Shown here piece after piece: positions 27,707-34,465 of a DNA stretch of 41,263 nt. Where the stretch lies: contig JAKPTO010000013.1 of assembly GCA_029555085.1 (NCBI GenBank), positions 1 through 41,263 on the forward strand, read 5' to 3'. The position numbers and the translations under genes are program-made. The stretch comes from a bacterium (GTDB lineage Bacteria; Patescibacteriota; Patescibacteriia; UBA1558; S5-K13). Each line of letters opens with the position of its first letter. Positions within the stretch are counted from its first letter, which is position 1. Below the pieces are notes generated by a model that worked only from the letters and a program-made list of their open reading frames with translations, had not been told where the DNA came from and did no database searches.

Positions 27707-29917
27707 ATGAAAAAAATAATATTTTTTATATTTTTATTTATCCTTGTAACATTTTTTGCTTCACCTGTTTTTTCGCAGGACTATGATTCTGATTTTAATA
27801 AAAACAATATCATTTCCGATTATCAGATGTTTGACTACAATTCAATGAATCAAACTCAGATTCAGCAATTTTTACAAAGCAAGAATTCTTATTTAGCAAA
27901 TTATTCGACAGAAGATTTTGAGGGTATTGTGAAACCAGCTTCGCAGATTATTTATGAGGCAGCATTGCGTTATAGAGTTAATCCAAAATACATTTTAGTT
28001 ACACTTCAAAAAGAACAAAGCTTGATTCAGTGGGAAGGTACTCCTCCACAGAAAAGATTGGACTGGGCTTGTGGATATGGAGTGTGTGATTCTTGTTCTA
28101 TGGCGGATGAAAAAATTCAAAAATACAAAGGATTTGGAAAACAAATTGATAACACAGCTGGAGCAATGAGGTTTTATTATGACAACGCAAATGTTTATGG
28201 TTTTATAAAAAAATCAAATACTCAAATTGAAATAGATGGAGAAGTTTTGGTTCCCATTAATCAAGCGACTGCAAATTTATACACATATACTCCTCACATA
28301 AGAGGCAATTATACTTTTTGGAGAGTTTGGCAGAGGTATTTTGGAGATCCACTTTCAGGTAGTAGAGAATCTATTGCGAGTATTTCAACAGAGTATATGT
28401 TACAAATAATTGGTTCAGCTGAAAGCGAAGTATCAGCAAAAGAGGGAGAATTAGCTTCATATTGGGTTGAATATTTAAATATTGGAACGGCAACATGGAC
28501 AAATGAAGATTTAAAAAAATTATATTTAATAGACACAAAATACAAAACAAAGATTCCAATAATTTCAAAGACCTCTACATTTACAGCGGATGATGCAACA
28601 AGAAGCGATATAAAAGTTTATTCACAGAGACAGTCAGTTGCTCCAGGAGAAGTACTAAGAATTACTGTAACAGAGCCATCAACCTATGAAGGAATAAAAT
28701 CATATTCTTACATGTTGGTTTATGATGGTCGTGGTTGGTTTACTGATAGTGATATTAATTTTAATGTGAAAACTCAATTTAGATACGAGGGATCTTATCA
28801 GGGAGGAGTTCCAGAACAAATGGAGCCATTAAAAAAATATACAATGAAAATAAAATATAAAAATACAGGAATTTCAACATGGACAAAAGCTGATGTAAAA
28901 ATGAAATATATAACTCCAGACGGCAAAGAAGGTTATGCATCCATGGTTCAATCATCAGTTTCGCCAAACAAAACAGCAGAATTTATTATAACAGATACTC
29001 CAAAAAGCGTTGGGGCGAGAGCTTATGAATTTTCTTTGTATAAGCAGGTTGATAAAACAAAAATGAATAAATTTCCATCAGGAGATTATAAAGCAAATAC
29101 AAATGTTTCTGTAAAATTAGGCGCGCAACTCATAAGTCATGATATTCCCAAAACAATGCTACCGAGCGAAACAAAAACTATTACAGTAAAATTTAAAAAT
29201 GCCGGAACCGAAAAGTGGGACAAAAATTTGGTTCTTCGTGCTTATGATAAAATTAGTCCATTTACAAGAAGTATTTTTAAAGGAAGTGATTGGGAATCAT
29301 CTTATGCTGTAAAAACCATAAAAGGAACAGTTAATTCAGGAGAAGAATATATTGCTACTTTTGATATAAAAGCCCCTAAAAAAGTTGGCAAGTATCCATT
29401 TTATTTACAATTAGAGTGGGGTAAGGGTTATAAAGAAATTATAATTGACGATGTAATGTCAAAGAAATTTATAATTGATGTTACAAAGGAATCTGTCGCT
29501 ACACAAACAAATAGCGCAAATACACAATCAGACAGCACAAAAACAAAATTAGCTCAAGGAATTAGTATTGATCGTCCTTTGACAATGAGTCCAGGAGAAG
29601 CAAGAACAGTGACTCTAATTTTGAAGAATTCCGGAACTGAAAAGTGGGATTATCGTTATGTTCTTCGTGGATACAAAACATTGAATCCGTTTTCTGGAAG
29701 TAATTTTCGTGATTCATCTTGGATATCTGCAATGGCAATTGATAAAGTAAGGGCTACTGTAAATCCGGGAGAAAAATATGCTTTTACTTTTAAGATAAAA
29801 GCACCAACAACCCCAGGTATGTATAAATTATATTTGCAATTTGAATATGGCTCTAAGTATGAGGAAATTGCAATTGATGGAGAGGAAACAAAAGAGTACC
29901 CTATTGAAGTGAAATAA
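27707..29917 (+). CDS. Secreted muramidase-like protein with four NBR1-type Ig modules
   Basis: A signal peptide (MKKIIFFIFLFILVTFFASP, cut near FSQ) leads into an alpha-helical domain (about 35-220). Its core is ASQIIYEAALRYRVNPKYIL followed by VTLQKEQSLI, a lysozyme/lytic-transglycosylase-like arrangement in which the KEQ glutamate would be catalytic. Then come LDWACGYGVCDSCS and a WRVWQRYFGDP end. Four Ig-like modules follow, each with an NxGtxxW signature (NIGTATW, NTGISTW, NAGTEKW, NSGTEKW). The last two are clear copies of each other, separated by a Q/T/S-rich linker. NBR1/NEW3-type modules usually bind the wall or other proteins. The product is probably an exported peptidoglycan hydrolase held at the surface. 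Confidence 0.7.
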   Translation: MKKIIFFIFLFILVTFFASPVFSQDYDSDFNKNNIISDYQMFDYNSMNQTQIQQFLQSKNSYLANYSTEDFEGIVKPASQIIYEAALRYRVNPKYILVTLQKEQSLIQWEGTPPQKRLDWACGYGVCDSCSMADEKIQKYKGFGKQIDNTAGAMRFYYDNANVYGFIKKSNTQIEIDGEVLVPINQATANLYTYTPHIRGNYTFWRVWQRYFGDPLSGSRESIASISTEYMLQIIGSAESEVSAKEGELASYWVEYLNIGTATWTNEDLKKLYLIDTKYKTKIPIISKTSTFTADDATRSDIKVYSQRQSVAPGEVLRITVTEPSTYEGIKSYSYMLVYDGRGWFTDSDINFNVKTQFRYEGSYQGGVPEQMEPLKKYTMKIKYKNTGISTWTKADVKMKYITPDGKEGYASMVQSSVSPNKTAEFIITDTPKSVGARAYEFSLYKQVDKTKMNKFPSGDYKANTNVSVKLGAQLISHDIPKTMLPSETKTITVKFKNAGTEKWDKNLVLRAYDKISPFTRSIFKGSDWESSYAVKTIKGTVNSGEEYIATFDIKAPKKVGKYPFYLQLEWGKGYKEIIIDDVMSKKFIIDVTKESVATQTNSANTQSDSTKTKLAQGISIDRPLTMSPGEARTVTLILKNSGTEKWDYRYVLRGYKTLNPFSGSNFRDSSWISAMAIDKVRATVNPGEKYAFTFKIKAPTTPGMYKLYLQFEYGSKYEEIAIDGEETKEYPIEVK

Positions 29918-29937
29918 TTTTTTATTAAAATTATGTT

Positions 29938-30990
29938 ATGAGAGAGAAGACACATTATGAAAATATCGTAGGGGGTACGGAAGCAGAAAAGAAAAAAGCA
30001 AGAGAAGAACTTCAGAAATTTTTTGATGGCGACGGTGGATTTTTTAAATACGAAATTGAAAAGTCTCCAGAAGATTTAGAAATAATAAAAAAAACAGAAT
30101 CAATTGTTGATAAAATAATTTCTCAATATGGAGGGGATATTAGAAAACTTCCATTGGATAATATACACATTTTAAAAGAAGGGAGCGTTGACCAAATGAC
30201 GGACGGAGAATTGGCGGTGGGTCTGCATAAGCCACTTTGTTTGCACATTGGCATAGAGAAGCAAAAATCAAAATTAGTATTTGCAAGCTTTGTAGCACAC
30301 GAATTATTTCATTTAAAATCTTATAAATCTGCTAGAGTCGGTAATTCAGGAGAAGATGTGCGTCTTTATAGAAGCGGATTTTCAATGGTGGATAAAAAGG
30401 ACACTTCAAAAGAGTGTGGAGCCGAGATAGAGTATTTTTCAAAATTAGAAGAAGCAATTGTATCAGAATGTGTAAAAAAATTTTTGGAAGAAATTGAAAA
30501 AGAAGATCTTTTTATGGATGAAATTAATGCAATAAACAAGATAAAGAATTGGGTAGCTGGATTTTGTATAAAAAATGGTAAAACCCCAGATCAGGTTAAG
30601 GAGTTGATTATTGAAGAAGTAAAGTATATAGATGATCCACAAAGTATAGTCAATTCTGTAATTTCTTTTTCTAGGAAAGAATCAGAGAGACAAGCGTATG
30701 CAGCCGGCATATTCAGTGCTTATTTAGAAGAAAATGGTGTTGAGTTTTTAGAAAGAAGAAATGAAAGAATAATGCTATATAAATTGTTAGATTATTTAGT
30801 TAAAAATTCAAATGGAAGATTTAAAGATAGGGACGAAATTTTTGATGAATTTGCAAGAGCTAATTTTTCTGGGAATTATTTAAAGATAGCAAGAATTATT
30901 GAAAGTATTTTAGGTAGTGGTTCTTTTAGAAAACTAGCAGAAGATTTTAGCAATGTTAATCAAGAAGAATATTCATTGGATGCTAAATAA
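29938..30990 (+). CDS. Putative zinc metallopeptidase (HExxH protein), cytoplasmic
   Basis: I recognise no named family, but VAHELFHLKSYKS at about 119-131 gives a zincin HExxH motif (H121, E122, H125) preceded by a hydrophobic strand. Some 45 residues later YFSKLEEAIVSE offers a glutamate as third zinc ligand (E171 or E172), as in gluzincins. There is no signal peptide or membrane segment, so it acts inside the cell or reaches the outside by another route. The rest is helical and highly charged. The ATG at 29938 has no Shine-Dalgarno. It lies 20 bp after the muramidase-like gene and only 6 bp before tRNA-Ser. Confidence 0.6.
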   Translation: MREKTHYENIVGGTEAEKKKAREELQKFFDGDGGFFKYEIEKSPEDLEIIKKTESIVDKIISQYGGDIRKLPLDNIHILKEGSVDQMTDGELAVGLHKPLCLHIGIEKQKSKLVFASFVAHELFHLKSYKSARVGNSGEDVRLYRSGFSMVDKKDTSKECGAEIEYFSKLEEAIVSECVKKFLEEIEKEDLFMDEINAINKIKNWVAGFCIKNGKTPDQVKELIIEEVKYIDDPQSIVNSVISFSRKESERQAYAAGIFSAYLEENGVEFLERRNERIMLYKLLDYLVKNSNGRFKDRDEIFDEFARANFSGNYLKIARIIESILGSGSFRKLAEDFSNVNQEEYSLDAK

Positions 30991-30996
30991 TTTTTT

Positions 30997-31086
30997 GGAG
31001 AGTTGCCAGAGTGGTTGAATGGGACGCTCTCGAAAAGCGTTGTCTCGTTTACGGGACCGGGAGTTCGAATCTCTCACTCTCCGCCA
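30997..31086 (+). tRNA. tRNA-Ser (anticodon CGA)
   Basis: A 90-nt class II tRNA. The acceptor GGAGAGT pairs with ACTCTCC, discriminator G and CCA follow. The anticodon arm ACGCT-CTCGAAA-AGCGT reads CGA. The long variable arm is GTCTC/GGGAC. The gene is intact and is the attachment site of the small element that follows; a 45-bp copy of its 3' part lies at 32792. Confidence 0.95.
31041..31085 (+). repeat. Attachment site attL: 3' part of tRNA-Ser
   Basis: These 45 bp (variable arm to acceptor 3' strand) recur at 32792-32836 in the same direction with one internal mismatch (C to T). Matching ends immediately before the last base of CCA. Use of a tRNA 3' end as attB is the signature of tyrosine-integrase elements. 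Confidence 0.8.
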
Positions 31087-31155
31087 AGTTTCACTTTTTG
31101 CGATAATGAAGATGGATTAAGTTTATTTAAATATTTTTAATTAATTTAAAAACAC

Positions 31156-32406
31156 ATGGTAAACAAACAAACAAGAAATATACTTCTACTCCTTTGCGCA
31201 ATCCTAATAATTGCAATCGGAGTGTATGCAGGAGCAAAGTATATATGTCATACATATTGTAATGACAATAGTTCCTCTGATATGGTTTCCAATAAAAAAG
31301 TTAAGCCCAAAGGAATGATGTTGTTAATAGAATTTAACAATACTGATGGTTTAGCAAATATGGTAAGTGATATGAGAGATAGAAACATAAAGGGTTTGTT
31401 GATGGTAAATGCAGATTTCATTAAGAAACATGCTGATGAACTCAAAGAAATACTGAAAACAGGAGTTGTCGAACTCTGTCCATCATATGACCCAGAACCT
31501 TTCTGGGGAATGTCATATGACAAACAGTATAATATAATTAAGGAGATGTTAGAGAATTCAAAAAAGTATCTAGGTGTTACACCAAGAGTAATTAGTTCTA
31601 GATACATGGCGTCTGACGAGACAACCATAAAAGTAGCTGATGAGCTAGGAATTGAATATATTACAGCAAGAGGTACTACAGAATTAAGAACAACTATCTA
31701 TAAGCCAGAAGAATACAATACAAAAATTATCTCTGTTTCAAATATAGATATTCCTGAATTCAAATACGGAAGTTTCTGTGACTACAGCTTCTATGAAAGA
31801 GCTGGAGAACCTAAGGACATGGAGGATCAGTTTAAGAGAGCAATTCAAAACGAGAAGATTATGGCTGTATCACATACATATATTGGAGGATACAAGGAAA
31901 GATGGAATGAGATGTGGCATAGATTGTGGGATAATTATAATGTTGAGTGGGTTGGTTTAGATACACTTGGAACAATAGATAAGACTATGCCAATGTGGCA
32001 GATTCCTGTGAACAAGAATGCTCCGTATACTCCGGAGAAAATTAGACCAAAGTTAGAGTTCCAAGACGAGGCTAATGTTATTAATCCATGCAAGGTAGAA
32101 GATCTTAATGAGGGTACATCATATGTTCCAAAGAAAAAGGACAGAGTTGTAATATTCCATAATGGAAGTGGGAATATGTGTTTAGACTTATTAGCTTACC
32201 TTAGGGAAAACAATATTGAATATGAGGAACACAAGACAACAGATACTGATTTTGTCTCTCAATTAAATTCCTATAAGAAAGGAAAGAGTGAGGGTGTTTC
32301 AGATTCATACGGATATTATCCAATAATCTTTATTGGCGACAGAGCATTTTCAGGATTTAATGAAAACATCAAGAATGAGATAAACGGATTGGTTGGGATC
32401 AAATAG
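31156..32406 (+). CDS. Membrane-anchored NodB-like/glutaredoxin-like fusion protein
   Basis: An N-terminal membrane anchor (about 8-30) is followed by a polysaccharide-deacetylase-like domain (about 50-290). Visible pieces are MMLLIEFNN, LSYDKQYNII-like spacing (MSYDKQYNIIKEMLENSKKY), LGVTPRVISSRYMASDETT and KVADELGIEYITARG, all typical NodB positions. The TFDDG and HxxxH metal motifs are not recognisable, so deacetylase activity is doubtful. From about 327 a thioredoxin-fold domain follows: VVIFHNGSGNMCLDLLAYLR, then YYPIIFIGDRAFSGF, which matches the glutaredoxin cis-proline and GxFxG-like end. Only one active-site cysteine (C342) remains. The gene sits on the tRNA-Ser element as its only sizeable cargo, with codon use unlike the neighbours. 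Confidence 0.65.
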   Translation: MVNKQTRNILLLLCAILIIAIGVYAGAKYICHTYCNDNSSSDMVSNKKVKPKGMMLLIEFNNTDGLANMVSDMRDRNIKGLLMVNADFIKKHADELKEILKTGVVELCPSYDPEPFWGMSYDKQYNIIKEMLENSKKYLGVTPRVISSRYMASDETTIKVADELGIEYITARGTTELRTTIYKPEEYNTKIISVSNIDIPEFKYGSFCDYSFYERAGEPKDMEDQFKRAIQNEKIMAVSHTYIGGYKERWNEMWHRLWDNYNVEWVGLDTLGTIDKTMPMWQIPVNKNAPYTPEKIRPKLEFQDEANVINPCKVEDLNEGTSYVPKKKDRVVIFHNGSGNMCLDLLAYLRENNIEYEEHKTTDTDFVSQLNSYKKGKSEGVSDSYGYYPIIFIGDRAFSGFNENIKNEINGLVGIK

Positions 32407-32411
32407 AAAAA

Positions 32412-32479
32412 TGGTTACGATGGTTGGATTCGAATCAACGACCTTTAAGTTATGAATCTAACGAACTTCCATTCTACTC
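32412..32479 (-). pseudogene. Decayed initiator-tRNA(Met)-like sequence
   Basis: On the minus strand a tRNA-like string runs from a D-arm (GAGT...GTTC, with GG in the loop) through an anticodon loop TTCATAA (CAT). It continues through AAGGTCGT and a T-loop TTCGAAT to an A-A-CCA-like 3' end. The order GTTCGT ... CATAA ... AAGGTCGT is that of bacterial initiator tRNA. The 5' acceptor strand that should pair with CATCGTA is missing, and the anticodon and T stems each have an A-C mismatch. It is therefore not expected to work as a tRNA. It lies 5 bp after the cargo gene, inside the tRNA-Ser element, and may be an older attachment scar. Confidence 0.55.
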
Positions 32480-32636
32480 TGTTTAATATTTTTACAACCA
32501 TTCATCTTTAAAACACTAAGTCCCATAGCTTTCAATGTTGATATTATCTTTGGAGACATTCTAACCTTGCTCTTGTCTTCTTGGAGGGAACTATCTAGTA
32601 CTTTATTATAACTATTCTTTATCTTCTGATGACTAC

Positions 32637-32667
32637 GAATGATTGCGTGCTTCGCGCACAATCATTC
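32637..32667. repeat. Perfect-armed inverted repeat (hairpin) in the element
   Basis: GAATGATTG and CAATCATTC pair perfectly around an inner GTGC/GCGC stem with a 3-nt loop, giving about 14 paired bases each side. It has no T-run. It could be a recombination or replication structure, or the end of a lost gene. Confidence 0.6.
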
Positions 32668-32791
32668 AGAGCTTTGTTCATTCCCATTGTGTCTATTCTC
32701 TGTAGTTACATGCATATTAATATCTCTGTATGAATTAGTATTAGAAATTGTTGCAATTATGCATAGTATTAGTATGTGCGGAAGGTCGTAC

Positions 32792-32836
32792 TGTCTCGTT
32801 TACGGGACTGGGAGTTCGAATCTCTCACTCTCCGCC
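32792..32836 (+). repeat. Attachment site attR: copy of the tRNA-Ser 3' end
   Basis: A 45-bp direct copy of 31041-31085 with one mismatch. It stops before the final A of CCA and has no 5' tRNA half. It marks the right boundary of the integrated segment. Confidence 0.8.
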
Positions 32837-32907
32837 TATAGAATTGAAATATTTAAGAAAATTGTCTAGGGGTTAAATATAGACATTGATGATTTAATCG
32901 AATAAAT

Positions 32908-34083
32908 ATGAAAAATTTTGAAAAAATTGAATGTAATCAAAAACAGGAAACACCAGTTTTTCGTTTTGAAGATTTTAGGGGTAGAAATTTATCTGATCAA
33001 AATTTTTCAAATATTCCTGCTGATGTTTTAAGAACAGTAGAATTTGATACTGAAACAGTTTGGCCAGAAAAGGAAAAATTGCCACAAGATTTTAATCCAG
33101 AAAAATTTTTAGAGGAAAGTAAAAATCCTGGACTTGGAATTAGAGAATTGCATGAGCAGGGGATAACTGGTCAAGGAATTGTCGTTGCAATTATTGATCA
33201 AAGATTAGATATAAATCATCCAGAGTATAAAAATTCGGTTTCAAGTTATCATGAATATGGAGAGACCGAAAAAGAAGGGATAAGTATGCATGGCCCAGCC
33301 GTAGCGAGTTTACTTGTTGGAAAAGATTGCGGTGTATCACCTGGGGCAAAATTAGTTTATAAAGCCGTTCCATCTGGCAGAGAGTTTCTTTTAAGGGCAG
33401 AGGCATTGATGGACATTGTTGAGGAAAATAAAATTTTACCTGCAAACGAGAAAGTCAAAATCGTCAGTTGTTCAATTGGCTATGTAAAGGAAAAACCAGA
33501 GCCGGGTCTTGATGAATGGCTTGAAGCATTAAAGATCGCCAAAGAAGCTGGAATTTTTGTAGTGGATGTGGGCGGTGATCAAATTGATATTCCGTTTAGT
33601 GGTGGTGGAAGCCCTGAAGATAAAGACAATTTTGAAAATTATTTTCCTTGGTTGTCTCAAAACAACAACAACGAAGAACTAGATAAGCTTGTCGCTGAAG
33701 GAAATATTGATGGGGTATTAAAAAAACTAAGAGAAACCAGAAAAGACGAGTTATCAAGTATTTCCGATTTAGAATTACGAAAAAAGATCGAAACTCGTTT
33801 AGAAGAAAAGAGAAGTGAAATAATTGTTCCATCTGATTATCGCACCATGGCGTCTTCGTGGAGAAAAGAGGGGCAATATATGTACAACGGAAAAGGTGGA
33901 ATTAGTTGGTCTGTTCCTTATCTCGCTGGACTTTTTGCTTTAGCTTTACAAGTAAATCCAAATCTTCAAAGAGGGGAAATAGCAGAAATTGTAAAAGAGA
34001 GCACAGTAGTAAATAAAAAAGGTTTGAGGATTGTAAATCCAAAAGGTATTATTGATTTAGCAAGAGAAAGAATTAGAATTTAG
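32908..34083 (+). CDS. Subtilisin-like serine protease (S8) without signal peptide
   Basis: The catalytic triad is visible in order: D97 in VVAIIDQRLDINHPEY, H128 in SMHGPAVASLL and S333 in GGISWSVPYLAGLFALAL, which replaces the usual GTSMAxP. The family context around VVDVGGDQ (a substrate-cleft strand) is also present. A charged insertion of about 100 residues between the strand near 215 and the serine contains helix-forming DEEL/KKLRE segments. The first 75 residues are polar and without hydrophobic core, so there is no signal peptide; it appears cytoplasmic or uses another export route. No inhibitor-like propeptide is obvious. It lies just right of the tRNA-Ser element. Function in regulated proteolysis is inferred. 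Confidence 0.82.
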   Translation: MKNFEKIECNQKQETPVFRFEDFRGRNLSDQNFSNIPADVLRTVEFDTETVWPEKEKLPQDFNPEKFLEESKNPGLGIRELHEQGITGQGIVVAIIDQRLDINHPEYKNSVSSYHEYGETEKEGISMHGPAVASLLVGKDCGVSPGAKLVYKAVPSGREFLLRAEALMDIVEENKILPANEKVKIVSCSIGYVKEKPEPGLDEWLEALKIAKEAGIFVVDVGGDQIDIPFSGGGSPEDKDNFENYFPWLSQNNNNEELDKLVAEGNIDGVLKKLRETRKDELSSISDLELRKKIETRLEEKRSEIIVPSDYRTMASSWRKEGQYMYNGKGGISWSVPYLAGLFALALQVNPNLQRGEIAEIVKESTVVNKKGLRIVNPKGIIDLARERIRI

Positions 34084-34235
34084 TTGTAGACGAGGAATAT
34101 TTTGAATTCACCCGGAATTTCTCTGTATTTTTACATAGAGCACCTTTGTGAGTGGGAAGAAAGTATAGGTAAGGTAATTCTACTTCTCCAGAAAAATAGT
34201 TTGCTCCACCGAGTCCGCATTAGTATTTTTAATTA

Positions 34236-34302
34236 TTTGGATTTTACTCGAAATAGTTTCGAGCTTCGTCCAAAAAACATTGCTACGACAATTTTTTGTA
34301 GC
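34236..34302 (+). other. Structured non-coding segment between the protease and the repeat protein
   Basis: The gap 34084-34465 holds a nested stem, TTTGGA (34236-34241) with TCCAAA (34269-34274), enclosing a perfect CTCGAAA/TTTCGAG. A second stem GCTAC/GTAGC (34282-34302) follows. Upstream there is a bulged CTCTGTA/TACATAGAG pairing. A 107-codon open frame from TTG 34102 covers the area but looks random in composition. A small RNA or long leader for 34466 is possible. Confidence 0.35.
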
Positions 34303-34465
34303 GCAGATTTGTATATCCCACTATTGATAGAATTTTTGTTAAATTTTAACAGTATTCTTAATCAACTATACATTGGATATGTTAAAATTAATATGTTTAC
34401 CATTGTATTTTGGTCTAAAATATAGTAATATAATAGTATCGTATTAATTATTTAACTATAAAATT

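Larger units (their letters stand above)
31086..32836 (+). mobile_element. Small (about 1.75 kb) element integrated at tRNA-Ser
   Basis: The segment between the two copies of the tRNA-Ser 3' end has the layout of an integrated element. It holds one 416-codon gene with different codon use from its flanks (more AAG, more C/G), a decayed initiator-tRNA-like sequence, a perfect hairpin and about 240 bp of apparently non-coding DNA. A minus-strand open frame at 32458-32661 (TTG start inside the hairpin, no Shine-Dalgarno) may be a gene remnant. No integrase, resolvase or replication gene is present. It must have been mobilised in trans or be the remainder of a larger element. A partial tandem duplication of the tRNA is the alternative. 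Confidence 0.7.

Noticed and set aside
31778-31960. 60-codon frame inside the element's cargo gene
   Set aside because: Shadow of the main frame.
32458-32661. 67-codon minus-strand frame inside the element
   Set aside because: Codon choice (AAG-rich) resembles the cargo gene, so a remnant is possible. However, the only start is a TTG inside a hairpin and the end overlaps the tRNA-like sequence, so it is not listed as a gene.
32639-32869. 76-codon plus-strand frame across the right attachment site
   Set aside because: It reads through the tRNA-Ser 3' copy and the hairpin, has no Shine-Dalgarno and looks non-coding.
34102-34425. 107-codon plus-strand frame (TTG start) between the protease and the repeat protein
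   Set aside because: Composition is that of random AT-rich DNA (many L, I, F, S) and strong stems run through it. The GAGGA before the TTG is the only support.
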